Notes: generated from the letters alone by a model not told the origin. A stretch of 64,000 nucleotides of DNA from an uncultured Bryobacterales bacterium (GCA_958295955.1 OY282420.1:3548435-3612434), one strand, 5' to 3'; counted from the first letter of the stretch, positions 53,258-62,242 are shown. Translations and numbers: made by a program.

Positions 53258-54607
53258 TCAGCCGGTTTTCGCCGGGTCGAATGCAGGCGCGCCGGGGATG
53301 TCGGGATCCTCGATCTTGGGTATTTGCACCCTGACGCGGACGCCGCCCCCTTCCCGATGTTCGATCGTCAGGTGGAAGTCGTTCTCGAACAACACCGATA
53401 AGCGTTCGTGTACGTTGCTGAAACCGATGCCCTTTTGGAAGACGTGCAGCATGGCGTCTTCGGCAATGCCGACGCCGTCGTCTTCAACCTCGATCTGCAA
53501 ACGCCCGCCGCGCAGGCCGCTGCGCAGCCGGATCGTGCCCCCGCCGACCTTGGGGCCGATGCCGTGCTTGATCGAGTTTTCAACGATCGGCTGCAGGATC
53601 ATGCTTGGAATCAAAGTGTGCAGGGTCGCCGGGTCGACGTCCTTTTCAATGCGCAGCTTGTCGCCGAAGCGGACCCGTTCGATCTGGAGATAGTCGTCGA
53701 TGAAGGCCAGCTCGTCGCGGAGCGGCGAAAAGGCGTCGTGTTTGCGCAGCAGGCGGCGCATGATCGTCGAGAGTCGGAAAACGGTTTGACGAGCCTGTTC
53801 CTGATCGATGCGGATGAGTGACGCCACCGAGTTCAGCGTGTTGAACAGGAAGTGCGGGTTGATCTGGCTGGTCAGATTGAGCAGGCGGGCTTCGATGAGC
53901 AGGCGCCGCTGTTCTTCGAGCTTCCATTCGTTGCGCGTGTTGTTCCAGACCTTCAGCGTCAAGCCGACGCAGATAACCGTGGCGCAATAGGCGAGCGCCA
54001 CCGTAAACGGGTTGAGGTCCGCGTCTTTGGCGTAGGGGGCGAACAGCCAACCGCGTTCCTCGAAAGCGTGAGCCAGGCTGGTGCGGACGAATTCGATGGA
54101 CAGGCAGCCCGTCAGCAGCAGCAGTTGAAACGCCGCCTGACTGTTGGCGGCGCGCGCGCGCGTCCACGACCAGAGCGTGAAGGGGAAGAGCGGGGAGAAG
54201 CGCCACACTTCCTCGGGTCCGGGAGAGAAGGCGCGCAGGAGCCCGCCGAGGGCGCCGACGCCCACGAGCAGCGGCAGCGTTGCCCATTCGAACCCGGGCG
54301 AGAGGAACGCGGGAAGGGCGATGACGGCGCCGGCGACCGAGCCGGTGACGTAGCCGCCGACGAGGCCGGAAACGAAAGCGCCTTCGAGGCCGACTTCGGC
54401 GGCGCGGTAGCCGAGCACGACGCGGACAAGAGTGCCGCCGGCGAACACGATGCCGAACAGGGCGCTGAGTTCGAGGCGCTGGCGGATGGTGCGCTGCTCG
54501 CGCAGGAACATGCGTTTGGCGAAGTTCCAGCGGAGCGAAATGCTGGCCATCGAGGCGATGACCGCGATCTTCACCAGCAGAGTGACCAGTAAGTCGGCTT
54601 GGGCCAT
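53258..54607 (-). CDS. LytS/YpdA-type sensor histidine kinase
   Basis: 449 residues. About six hydrophobic segments form a 5TM-5TMR_LYT-like membrane sensor (residues 10-220). The His_kinase domain has the characteristic INPHFLFNTLNSV motif carrying the phospho-acceptor histidine, and an HATPase domain with PIVENSIKHG and GVGIAEDAM. Enzymes of this class normally pair with a LytTR response regulator, but none is adjacent, so it is an orphan in this window. It diverges from ribA with 118 bases between them. Confidence 0.9.
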   Translation of the reverse strand: MAQADLLVTLLVKIAVIASMASISLRWNFAKRMFLREQRTIRQRLELSALFGIVFAGGTLVRVVLGYRAAEVGLEGAFVSGLVGGYVTGSVAGAVIALPAFLSPGFEWATLPLLVGVGALGGLLRAFSPGPEEVWRFSPLFPFTLWSWTRARAANSQAAFQLLLLTGCLSIEFVRTSLAHAFEERGWLFAPYAKDADLNPFTVALAYCATVICVGLTLKVWNNTRNEWKLEEQRRLLIEARLLNLTSQINPHFLFNTLNSVASLIRIDQEQARQTVFRLSTIMRRLLRKHDAFSPLRDELAFIDDYLQIERVRFGDKLRIEKDVDPATLHTLIPSMILQPIVENSIKHGIGPKVGGGTIRLRSGLRGGRLQIEVEDDGVGIAEDAMLHVFQKGIGFSNVHERLSVLFENDFHLTIEHREGGGVRVRVQIPKIEDPDIPGAPAFDPAKTG

Positions 54608-54725
54608 GCGCGCGCCCCGGCGACCCGCTTGCACGGCTTGGGCGCAAGGGAAACCGCCTATAATGATTCTAGGGACTTTAGCAGTTCCTGTCCCGCGTTT
54701 TGCGATGCGCGGTCCGCGAGCGGCA

Positions 54726-55358
54726 ATGACAGGGGAGAACCAGGCGGCGCCGGCCGTCACGGTCGAGCAGGTGGCCGAGGCGGACTTCCCGTCGCGGTAC
54801 GGCACGTTCCGGATTTGTGGTTTTCGCGGGGTCGGCGGGGGCCGCGAACAGGAGATCGTCGTGCTCAAGACGGGCGATCTGTCGGCCGGCGGCGGCGCGC
54901 CGCTGCTGCGGATTCACTCGCGGTGCCTGACGGGAGAAGCGTTTGCCGGGTTGCGCTGCGACTGCGGCCCTCAGCTTGAGATGGCGCTGCGCACGATCGC
55001 GGAATCCGGCCGCGGGCTGCTGATTTACGATCCGCAGGAAGGACGCGGCATCGGCTTGCTCAACAAGCTGAAGGCTTATCAGATTCAGGACGAGGGGGCG
55101 GACACGGTCGAGGCGAACCGCAAGCTGGGGTTCGATGCGGACGAACGCGACTATGGGTTCGCCGTGGCCGTCTTGCGGCATTTCGATCTGAGCGCGGTGC
55201 GCTTCCTATCGAACAACCCGGAGAAGGTCGCTGCTCTGGAGCGGGCGGGAATCCGAGTCGTGGAACGCATTTCCTGCGATCCCGACGTGGGCGACCGGGC
55301 GGCGGCTTACCTGCGCACCAAAAAAGAAAAGCTGGGCCATGCGATCGCGGTCCGCTGA
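54726..55358 (+). CDS. ribA: GTP cyclohydrolase II
   Basis: 210 residues from the ATG giving MTGENQ, the family's usual length; in-frame ATGs also exist at 54663 and 54705. It opens the GTP ring as the first step of riboflavin synthesis. Zinc ligands are C67, C78 and C80 (HSRCLTGEAFAGLRCDCG), and the catalytic DPQEGRGIGLLNKLKAYQIQ stretch and FLSNNPEKV motif are intact. There is no fused DHBP synthase (RibB) domain. No riboswitch was recognised in the upstream 118 bases. Confidence 0.92.
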   Translation: MTGENQAAPAVTVEQVAEADFPSRYGTFRICGFRGVGGGREQEIVVLKTGDLSAGGGAPLLRIHSRCLTGEAFAGLRCDCGPQLEMALRTIAESGRGLLIYDPQEGRGIGLLNKLKAYQIQDEGADTVEANRKLGFDADERDYGFAVAVLRHFDLSAVRFLSNNPEKVAALERAGIRVVERISCDPDVGDRAAAYLRTKKEKLGHAIAVR

Positions 55359-55403
55359 AGCGCATTCTCCGGCTCCAACCGTTCCCTTGCGATAATGGGC
55401 GGG

Positions 55404-56336
55404 ATGACGATCCGACGCCGCTCGTTTCTCTCCATGTCTGCTTGCGCGCCTGCCTACGCCGCGGCGGCGGGGGGCGCGCGGGACGACATTTCGCTTGCGG
55501 CCTGGTCGATCAACAAGAGCTTCTTCATCGCCCGCCGCTGGAAGAATCTCGACTTGCCGCGGATCTGCCGCGAGGAACTCGGCATCAATGGTCTCGAATT
55601 CGTCAATCAGTTTTTCGCGAACCCCACGATGCGCTATCTCCAGGAACTCAAGCGCAATCTGGACGACTACGGCGTCACCCCGGTGCTGGTGATGATCGAT
55701 GCCGAGGGCGACATGGCGGCGAAGGATACCGTCGAGCGGCGGCAGGCGGCTACGGCTCACCGCAAGTGGGTCGATATTGCCCACTATCTGGGCTGCCATG
55801 CCGTGCGCTGCAACCTGGGCGGCCCGCGCGAGAATTGGGCGGCGGACAATGACCTGATCGCGCGCGCGACGGACAGTTTTAAGGATTTGCTCGGATATGC
55901 GCGGGAGTCGGGGCTCAACGTCTTGATCGAAAATCACGGCGGCGCGTCTTCCGACCCCGCTGTTCTCACTGCAATTATGGAGGCGGTGGACGATGCGCGG
56001 TTCGGGACGCTGCCGGATTTCGGCAACCTGAACCCGGGCGGCGATCCTTACGCTGTCATCCGCAAGATCGTTCCCTGGGCCAAGGGCGTCTCCGTGAAGT
56101 CGCGCTGGACCTTGGACGGGAAACATCCCGACTATGACCTCGCGAAATTGATACGGATATGCCGGCAAGCGGGTTTTCGCGGATTTTGGGGCATCGAGTC
56201 GGGATTCGTCCCCGGACGAACAAAGAATGGGCGCGCGGATTATTCGGGGTACTCGCCGCAAGAGCTTTGGACGCACGAGGTGACGGCGGCCAGGCGCACG
56301 CAAGAGGTGATACGCGAATCCTTGGGGCTCGTTTAG
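55404..56336 (+). CDS. Exported xylose isomerase-like TIM-barrel protein
   Basis: 310 residues. A twin-arginine-like leader (TIRRRSFLSMSACAP) precedes an AP-endonuclease-2/sugar phosphate isomerase barrel. Likely metal ligands are in NGLEFVNQFF, VLIENHGGASS, LPDFGNLNPGG and GFWGIESG. Exported members of this family are common in this type of genome and may epimerise or isomerise sugars. Substrate unknown. ATG at 55404 was preferred to one nine bases upstream, with little to separate them. The stop overlaps that of the convergent deacetylase gene by four bases. Confidence 0.82.
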   Translation: MTIRRRSFLSMSACAPAYAAAAGGARDDISLAAWSINKSFFIARRWKNLDLPRICREELGINGLEFVNQFFANPTMRYLQELKRNLDDYGVTPVLVMIDAEGDMAAKDTVERRQAATAHRKWVDIAHYLGCHAVRCNLGGPRENWAADNDLIARATDSFKDLLGYARESGLNVLIENHGGASSDPAVLTAIMEAVDDARFGTLPDFGNLNPGGDPYAVIRKIVPWAKGVSVKSRWTLDGKHPDYDLAKLIRICRQAGFRGFWGIESGFVPGRTKNGRADYSGYSPQELWTHEVTAARRTQEVIRESLGLV

Positions 56337-57145
56337 AGTTCGGCGAAACTGACGAATCTGACGCCCAGTTCGGCCGCCCGCCGCTTGACCTGCGGCGCGG
56401 TGAGGGCGCGTAACTCGGCTTCGCGGCTCTTTTTCAGGCGGGTTGAAGCGGATTGCAGCTCCGGGCCGCAGAGTCCCGGATGGCACATGAGCTCTCCCGT
56501 GCCCGCAGGGATGTTGTCGAGGAGTTCAAGCAGTTGATCCGTCTGGAATTTACCGGTCATGCGAAAACCCGCGAAGTAATCCGTCGCGCGGCAGCGGCGG
56601 CGCAGCAGCGCTTCGGTAAAGGGGATTTGCAGCGGGCGGAGCGCTGCCGCGGTCAGCGTCGGCGACAAGCTCGGGCGGGGGGCGACGAGCGGCAGATCGA
56701 ACGGACGGCGGACCCACGGGATTGCGTATTCTTCGGCAATGCTCAGAACTGCTTCGAGGACTCTTGGGAGCAGATGCGTATGCTTATGCGTGTCGAGGTG
56801 GGTCGGCCGGATTCCCGACCGGAGCGTCTTGTCGACTTGCGCCCGGAACTCGCGGACAATCCACTCCGCGGACGGCAGGTTGCACAGAAGCTGCGGGACC
56901 GTCTCGGGCAAATGGGAAACGGGGTTCGCGACGGTTTTGCCGCCCGTCAGGACGAGGTGGCAGCCGATATCGAGGCCGGGGTTTTCGACGGCGAGGCGTA
57001 CTGCGTTATCGAACGCGGCGCCGTTTGCCATGAGCGTGGTCGAACGGAGAATGCCGTTTTGGAAACAGCGGACGATGCCCTCGTTGACGTCCCGGGTGAA
57101 TCCGAAATCGTCGGCGTTGACGACGAGGCGGCGCGCGCGCGGCAC
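56333..57145 (-). CDS. YdjC/ChbG/HpnK-type carbohydrate deacetylase
   Basis: 270 residues from a GTG start. The motif RLVVNADDFGFTRDVNEGI (D12-D13) and later HLDTHKHTHLL are the metal-site signatures of the ChbG/HpnK family. The family removes N-acetyl groups from chito-oligosaccharides or from a hopanoid-linked sugar. HpnK is possible since an HpnJ gene is in the window, but the two lie almost 50 kb apart and no hopanoid genes are adjacent, so ChbG-like function is equally likely. No ATG exists near the conserved N-terminus; the GTG just before it was chosen. Confidence 0.82.
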   Translation of the reverse strand: MPRARRLVVNADDFGFTRDVNEGIVRCFQNGILRSTTLMANGAAFDNAVRLAVENPGLDIGCHLVLTGGKTVANPVSHLPETVPQLLCNLPSAEWIVREFRAQVDKTLRSGIRPTHLDTHKHTHLLPRVLEAVLSIAEEYAIPWVRRPFDLPLVAPRPSLSPTLTAAALRPLQIPFTEALLRRRCRATDYFAGFRMTGKFQTDQLLELLDNIPAGTGELMCHPGLCGPELQSASTRLKKSREAELRALTAPQVKRRAAELGVRFVSFAEL

Positions 57146-57477
57146 GATTCTTCGAAGGTTAGCAGCGCGTTCGGAAGAATGCGGCGGACGCCGGGGTGGG
57201 TGGGGTTGGCATGAGGATTGCGCCCGCCGCAAGCAGGGTTGTAATGATATAGACGAGCGCCGCGCCGATTTGTTTGCCGGGCTGAAAAATTTCACGGGCG
57301 GAGAGCGGCGCCGGAAAGAGCTATGGAACGGAGTTGCGGCAGAGTTGGAGCGTTCCGGGCCGCAAAAAGAAAACAGCGGGGAGTGGGCGCTCCCCGCTGC
57401 CTATCTTTCTTGTGGTTTCACAAGGAGAAGCAATCGAACCTTTTTCGATTTTTGACTTTCAGTAGGTAAGACGAATC
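57146..57477. other. Intergenic region between deacetylase and sigma operon
   Basis: This 332-base stretch divides divergent genes and carries the strong hairpin at 57374-57399. The last 60 bases are AT-rich compared with the surroundings and probably hold the promoter of the sigma operon. No gene with a usable start codon was found. Confidence 0.6.
57364..57399 (-). terminator. Strong rho-independent terminator (minus-strand T-tract)
   Basis: A perfect 10-base-pair stem (CAGCGGGGAG/CTCCCCGCTG, loop TGGGCG) is followed on the minus strand by TTTTCTTTTT, an excellent terminator. On the plus strand the hairpin is followed by CCTATCTTTCTT, so it may act in both directions. No minus-strand gene ends here. 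Confidence 0.75.
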
Positions 57478-57594
57478 ATGACGCCATTTTTTCGGCAAGG
57501 AAACAAAAAATATTTTTGCCGCCCGATTCGGCGCCGCCTCGTCGTCTTTTTGTTCCTCTGCGGCGTCTTGCCTAGTGGACGGACAGTCTGTTGA
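57478..57594 (+). CDS. Putative 38-residue leader peptide of the sigma operon
   Basis: The frame starts at ATG and encodes a basic peptide with a hydrophobic stretch (RRRLVVFLFLCGVLPSG). Its TGA overlaps the TTG start of the sigma factor gene in a TTGA junction, the geometry of translational coupling. An inverted repeat (CGGCAA/TTGCCG) lies inside it. There is no strong ribosome binding site before the ATG and no homologue that I recognise, so the assignment is tentative. Confidence 0.4.
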   Translation: MTPFFRQGNKKYFCRPIRRRLVVFLFLCGVLPSGRTVC

Positions 57595-58148
57595 TCTTCC
57601 GCGACGTCGAAGACCGCGATTTGATTCTGCGTGCCCGCAAGGGCGATGTCGAATCTTACAACATACTTGTATCCCGTTGGGAAAAAAGGGTTTACAACTA
57701 CATATTGCGAGTGGTGGGCAATCGTGACGACGCCCTGGATCTCTGTCAGGACACCTTCCTGAAAGCCTACCGCGGCATTGCGAAATTGAATGACCCCGCG
57801 CGCTTTCCGCAATGGTTGTTCCGTATCGCTCACAACGAGACGACTTCGATGTACCGCCGGAAAAAGCCTGTCGTTGAGGACGAAAACCTCGAGCAGTCGG
57901 TCGATCCGGCGAGTCTGGCGCGCGCGCGGTTCGACGGCATGACATTCGGCGCCGCCGAACTGGGTTTGGCGGTCGAGCAGGCTCTGGAGCGTCTGAGCGG
58001 CGAGCAGCGCCAGGTTGTGCTGCTGAAGGTCTATCAGGGATTCAAATTCGCCGAGATCGCAAAAATCACCGGCTGTCCGTCATCGACGGTGAAATCGCGC
58101 TTTTACAGCGCGTTGAACGTGTTGCAGGGCGCACTGGCCATGGCTTAG
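57591..58148 (+). CDS. ECF-type RNA polymerase sigma factor
   Basis: 185 residues from a TTG start; the next upstream in-frame codon of use is only a CTG, and a stop lies just before. Sigma region 2 (ARKGDVESYNILVSRWEKRVYNYI and GNRDDALDLCQDTFLKAYRG) and region 4 (LERLSGEQRQVVLLKVYQG, FAEIAKITGCPSSTVKSRFYSAL) are intact, with a short linker and no region 3, as in group 4 sigma factors. It is the first regulatory gene of the operon and is followed by its probable anti-sigma factor and by type II secretion genes. Confidence 0.93.
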   Translation: MIFRDVEDRDLILRARKGDVESYNILVSRWEKRVYNYILRVVGNRDDALDLCQDTFLKAYRGIAKLNDPARFPQWLFRIAHNETTSMYRRKKPVVEDENLEQSVDPASLARARFDGMTFGAAELGLAVEQALERLSGEQRQVVLLKVYQGFKFAEIAKITGCPSSTVKSRFYSALNVLQGALAMA

Positions 58149-58178
58149 GAAGCGCCGTCAGAAATGGAGGGAAAAGAA

Positions 58179-58829
58179 ATGCAGGATGCGCCTCATGTCT
58201 TGTGGGATTACTTGCTCGACGAGTTAGGGCCGACCGAGCGGGCCGAGGTCGAAGCCTGGTTGCAAACTTCGGCCGCCGGCCGGGCGGAATTGGAGCGGCT
58301 GCGGCTGACGCATGCCGCGTTGCTGCGCCTGCCGCAAGAGGAGATTCCGCAACGGATTGCGTTTGTTTCCGATCCGATTCTGGAGCCCTCGCCCTGGCAG
58401 CGCTTCCGGCGGGGGATGCTGAGCGGAGTCCTGCGTCCGGCTATGAGCATGGCCGCGGTGTTGCTGGTGTTTTTTGCCGGAGCCTGGGCGACGAAGCCGA
58501 CTTTGGCGCGAACCGGGAACGATTGGTCGCTGGCTTTCGGCGCGCCGGCCGCGCCCGGAGATTGGGAAGAGAAGCTTCGCGCGGCGGTACGAGAAGCAAC
58601 GGCGGCGGCAGAGTCCCGGCAGCGCGAGGCCGCGGCTGCCTCGATCGCTTCTTCCGCAGAAATCGACAGGGAATGGATGTCCGCGCAACTCGCCGCGGTT
58701 CGCCGCGAGTTGGCCGAGGTCCACGAAGATGCGGCGGTCGGCTACGAGTTGATAAACGCCAAGCACGAAACGTTCAAGCGGCAGATACTCCAGATCGATA
58801 TGGCTGCGCTGGGAGGATTTGGGCAATGA
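58179..58829 (+). CDS. Probable anti-sigma factor
   Basis: 216 residues. The cytoplasmic N-terminal part (LWDYLLDELGPTERAEVEAWL) resembles the anti-sigma helix bundle but lacks the HxxxCxxC zinc motif of ZAS-type proteins. One membrane helix follows (AMSMAAVLLVFFAGAWAT, near 92-109), and then a long extracytoplasmic coiled coil. The ATG has GGAGG eight bases upstream and was preferred over one five codons earlier. Its position after the ECF gene and its topology suggest it holds the sigma factor at the membrane; a stimulus-driven proteolysis mechanism is inference. Confidence 0.75.
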   Translation: MQDAPHVLWDYLLDELGPTERAEVEAWLQTSAAGRAELERLRLTHAALLRLPQEEIPQRIAFVSDPILEPSPWQRFRRGMLSGVLRPAMSMAAVLLVFFAGAWATKPTLARTGNDWSLAFGAPAAPGDWEEKLRAAVREATAAAESRQREAAAASIASSAEIDREWMSAQLAAVRRELAEVHEDAAVGYELINAKHETFKRQILQIDMAALGGFGQ

Positions 58830-59344
58830 TGTCTCGCATTCTTGTTTCGGCGCTGCTCGCCGCGGCGGCCTTCGGCGGCGAGATTCCGGCGCGGACGGCG
58901 GCTCTTGGCAAGCAGATAGCCTCCGCGGAAAAGGCGCTGGACAGGCATTTCCGCTCGGCCGGAGCGGGCACGTCGATAGCGCTCATCGGCGCCGCCCGCG
59001 GCGTCTATTTGCCCCAATACGGAGCGGTGTTCCTGATCGAAGTCAATTTGGCGCCGGTAGCCAACGTGAGCCCTTTCCGGCGTTCGTACTCCGAGGCGGA
59101 AAAGCAACAGTTGAATGCCCGCAAGCGGGAACGCGTGGACGATCTGGAGCAAACGATGCGCGAAGCGTTGCTGCAGGCAGGCGCCGGGTTGACGAAAATC
59201 GGCGCGGATGAGCGGGTTGCTCTTGCCGTCTCGCTCTTTCATTTTCCTTGGGAAGATTTAACGCAGCTTCCCAGGCAGGTGGTGATGACCGGCGCGCGGG
59301 ACGAGTTGGCTTCCGCCGAAAGCTTGAGCACGAGGTATTACTAG
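58826..59344 (+). CDS. Exported protein of unknown function in the secretion operon
   Basis: 172 residues with a signal peptide (residues 1-17). I do not recognise a family. The middle carries GAGTSIALIGAARGVYLPQYGAVFLIEV broken only by short turns, likely beta strands, and then a charged helix (SEAEKQQLNARKRERVDDLEQTMREALLQ). The start overlaps the anti-sigma stop (ATGA) and the gene lies four bases before gspE, so it probably functions with the sigma/anti-sigma pair or the secretion machinery. Confidence 0.7.
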   Translation: MMSRILVSALLAAAAFGGEIPARTAALGKQIASAEKALDRHFRSAGAGTSIALIGAARGVYLPQYGAVFLIEVNLAPVANVSPFRRSYSEAEKQQLNARKRERVDDLEQTMREALLQAGAGLTKIGADERVALAVSLFHFPWEDLTQLPRQVVMTGARDELASAESLSTRYY

Positions 59345-59347
59345 CCG

Positions 59348-61030
59348 GTGAGTTCCGAAACGCAACTTTCGCTTGCCGTTGTCCCGTTGCCCGAACGGCT
59401 GGGCCAAATGCTGGTCGACAGGGGATTTGTGGATCCCGGGGATCTGGAGCAGGCGCTTGAGCTGCAAAAGGAGCGCGGCGACAAGATCGGCAGGATTTTG
59501 ATCGATCTGGGGTTCGCGGCTCCTAAAGACGTGCTCGAGGCTTTGGCCGAGCAGTTGGAAGTCCCCCTGCTGGCCGCGGAAGATTTTCCGGAAGCGCTTC
59601 CGGAAATCGAGCGCATTTCGCCGCGCTACATGCGGCAGTACTTGTTCTTGCCGCTGGCGTGGGAAGAGTCGTCGCTCAGGGTGGCCATGGCCGACCCGCT
59701 GGATTTCGAGACGCTGGCGACGATCCGCAATGTGGTCGGCTCGAGCGTCTCTACCGTGCTGGCCTCCGAAGGCGACATCCTCGATGCGATCGAGAGGTAT
59801 CACGGCGCCGAGGAGGAAGCGCGGGAAGACGACTTCGGATTTGTGCAGGAAGACTCGGCGGACATCGAGCATCTGCGCGACATGGCCTCGGAAGCGCCGG
59901 TTATCCGCTATGTGAATGCGATGATCGCGCAGGCGTTGGATCAGCGTTCGAGCGACATTCACATCGAACCGTTCGAGAAGGATTTTCGGGTGCGGTTTCG
60001 CATCGACGGCGTGCTGCAGGAGCAAGAGACCCCGGCGCGCGAGTTGCGGGCGGCGGTGATCTCGCGTCTGAAGCTCATGGCCAAGCTCAATATCGCCGAG
60101 CGCCGGCTGCCGCAGGACGGCCGCATCAAGATCAAGGCGCTCGGGCACGAAGTCGATTTGCGTGTTTCGACGCTGCCTACGCTTTACGGCGAATCGGTTG
60201 TCATGCGCTTGCTCGACCGCTCGGCTACCGATTTCTACGAGTTGACGACGTTGGGCTTCGATGAGCGCATGCTCTCTCGGATGGAGTACTTTACCGGGCT
60301 TCCCCATGGAATTTTCCTGGTTACCGGCCCGACCGGCAGCGGCAAGTCCACCACGCTTTACTCCGCGTTGAAGCGGATTAACGTCCCGGCCAAGAAAATC
60401 ATTACGATCGAAGACCCGGTCGAGTACCAGATGGACGGCATCAACCAGATTCACGTGAATCCGACGATCGGACTGACCTTCGCGGCCGGACTGCGGCATA
60501 TCGTTCGTCAGGATCCGGACGTGATTATGGTCGGCGAGATTCGCGATCGGGAGACGGCGGATATCGCCATCCGCTCGGCGTTGACCGGTCACTTCGTCTA
60601 TTCGACGCTGCACACCAACGATGCGCCGAGCGCGGTGACGCGGCTGACCGATATGGGCGTGGACAACTATCTGATCACGTCGTCGGTGGTAGCGGTTCTG
60701 GCCCAGCGCCTGGTCAGGGTGATCTGTAAGGATTGCCGCGTCGCCGGCGAGACGGTCGATGCGCCCGACGGGCGGCGGATGCGGACGTACCGCGGCGCGG
60801 GTTGCGAGAATTGCCGCGGCATCGGCTATCGGGGCCGCATGGGCATCTTCGAGCTCATGGAGCTTAACGACGAGATTCGGCAATTGGTGATGGAAAACCG
60901 GGACGCGGCGGTGTTGACGGCCGCGGCGCGGAGCAACGGTATGCGCAATTTGCGCGAGGACGGCTGGGAGAAGATCGAGCGCGGGGTGACCGCGGTGGAA
61001 GAAGTCGTCCGCGTGACGCAGGAGTTTTGA
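59348..61030 (+). CDS. gspE: Type II secretion ATPase GspE
   Basis: 560 residues from GTG. An N-terminal T2SSE domain (LGQMLVDRGFVDPGDLEQAL) is followed by the ATPase: Walker A GPTGSGKSTT near 329-337, Asp box EDPVEYQMDGINQ, Walker B DVIMVGEIRDRETAD and His box STLHTNDAPSAVTRL. A zinc-binding pair CKDC and CENC near residues 460-500 is present. It powers assembly of the pseudopilus at the inner membrane. It is very like PilB, but the GspG-J genes downstream indicate a type II secretion system. Confidence 0.93.
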   Translation: MSSETQLSLAVVPLPERLGQMLVDRGFVDPGDLEQALELQKERGDKIGRILIDLGFAAPKDVLEALAEQLEVPLLAAEDFPEALPEIERISPRYMRQYLFLPLAWEESSLRVAMADPLDFETLATIRNVVGSSVSTVLASEGDILDAIERYHGAEEEAREDDFGFVQEDSADIEHLRDMASEAPVIRYVNAMIAQALDQRSSDIHIEPFEKDFRVRFRIDGVLQEQETPARELRAAVISRLKLMAKLNIAERRLPQDGRIKIKALGHEVDLRVSTLPTLYGESVVMRLLDRSATDFYELTTLGFDERMLSRMEYFTGLPHGIFLVTGPTGSGKSTTLYSALKRINVPAKKIITIEDPVEYQMDGINQIHVNPTIGLTFAAGLRHIVRQDPDVIMVGEIRDRETADIAIRSALTGHFVYSTLHTNDAPSAVTRLTDMGVDNYLITSSVVAVLAQRLVRVICKDCRVAGETVDAPDGRRMRTYRGAGCENCRGIGYRGRMGIFELMELNDEIRQLVMENRDAAVLTAAARSNGMRNLREDGWEKIERGVTAVEEVVRVTQEF

Positions 61031-61036
61031 GCGGCG

Positions 61037-62242
61037 ATGACTACGTTCTACTACAAGGCGTTGGCCGCGGACGGCAAGACGCGCAGCGGGACGCTCGTTG
61101 CCAACGACAGCCGCGCGGTTGCCCGCGACCTGCGCGAGATGGGCATGACGCCGACTTTCGTCGGCGCCGCCAAGCCGGGCAGGCTTTCGTTCGAGTTGCC
61201 GCGATTCCGCCGCAACTCGAAAGACATCCTGCACTTCACGCAGGAGACGGCGACTCTGCTGAACGCCGGCATTCCTCTCGACCGGGCGTTGACGATTACT
61301 TCGGAGCTCACCGAGCGCAAAGATTTCCAGACCGTCGTGCAGGAGATGCAGCGTTCGCTGCGCGGCGGCAAGTCGTTCGCCGAAGCGTTGGCGGCGCATC
61401 CGCAGGTTTTTTCCGAGCTTTACGTGAGCATGGTCCGCGCGGGCGAGGTTTCGGGCACGCTGTCGTTGGTGATGGATCGACTGGCCGAGTTCGAGCGCGA
61501 CCGTGACGAGTTGCGCGGTTACATCCTATCGTCGCTGACCTATCCGGCATTATTGGTTCTGGTTGGCTGCGGGTCGATCTTCGTGCTGCTGAATTACGTG
61601 ATTCCGCGTTTTGCTGAGGCGTTCACGACGGCGAATATGGAGATTCCACTGCCGATGCAACTCTTGCTGAGCGCGAGCGGCATTGCGCAGCAGTGGGGCT
61701 TGCCGGTGGTTGCGCTGCTGGTGTCGGCCGGCTTCGGCTTGCGGGCCTGGATTCGTTCTCCCGCCGGCCGGCTGCGCTGGGACAGGTTGCTGTTGCGGGC
61801 GCCGCTGTTGGGCGATGCTTTGCTGAAGGCCGATACGTCGCGCCTGGCGCGGGCGATGGCGACGCTGGTGGCCAATACGGTACCGCTGGTTCAGGCGCTG
61901 CAGATTTCCAAGGGCATCTTGTCGAACAAGGTGCTTGCCGCGGCGCTCGACCCGGTGGCCAAGGGCGTCAAGCGCGGCGAGGGCTTGGCCGGGCCGTTAA
62001 CGCGCACCGGCAAATTCCCGGCTTTAGCCGGTCACCTGCTCACGGTCGGCGAAGAGACCGGGCATCTGGACAAGATGTTCGCGCGCATGGCCGACATCTA
62101 CGACAAGGACACCCGCGCGGCCATCAAGCGCTTTACGGCGTTATTCGAGCCCGTTGTTATCCTTGTGATGGGCGTCATCGTGGGCGCCATGATTCTGAGC
62201 ATCATGCTGGCGCTGACCAGCATCAATCAGATGGGGTTCTGA
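61037..62242 (+). CDS. gspF: Type II secretion inner-membrane protein GspF
   Basis: 401 residues. The N-terminal FYYKALAADGKTRSGTLVAN is the usual GspF opening. Two homologous T2SSF domains each bear the family motifs (TQETATLLNAGIPLDRAL and LARAMATLVANTVPLVQAL), and three membrane helices lie at about 165, 215 and 375. It is the platform protein that connects GspE to the pseudopilus. It begins six bases after gspE and its stop shares a base with the gspG start (TGATG). Confidence 0.94.
   Translation: MTTFYYKALAADGKTRSGTLVANDSRAVARDLREMGMTPTFVGAAKPGRLSFELPRFRRNSKDILHFTQETATLLNAGIPLDRALTITSELTERKDFQTVVQEMQRSLRGGKSFAEALAAHPQVFSELYVSMVRAGEVSGTLSLVMDRLAEFERDRDELRGYILSSLTYPALLVLVGCGSIFVLLNYVIPRFAEAFTTANMEIPLPMQLLLSASGIAQQWGLPVVALLVSAGFGLRAWIRSPAGRLRWDRLLLRAPLLGDALLKADTSRLARAMATLVANTVPLVQALQISKGILSNKVLAAALDPVAKGVKRGEGLAGPLTRTGKFPALAGHLLTVGEETGHLDKMFARMADIYDKDTRAAIKRFTALFEPVVILVMGVIVGAMILSIMLALTSINQMGF

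Noticed and set aside
57158..57330. A minus-strand frame with a membrane-helix-like stretch (IGAALVYIITTLLAAGAIL) just upstream of the deacetylase gene.
   Set aside because: No ATG, GTG or TTG start precedes the helix after the upstream TAG, so it cannot be supported as a gene.
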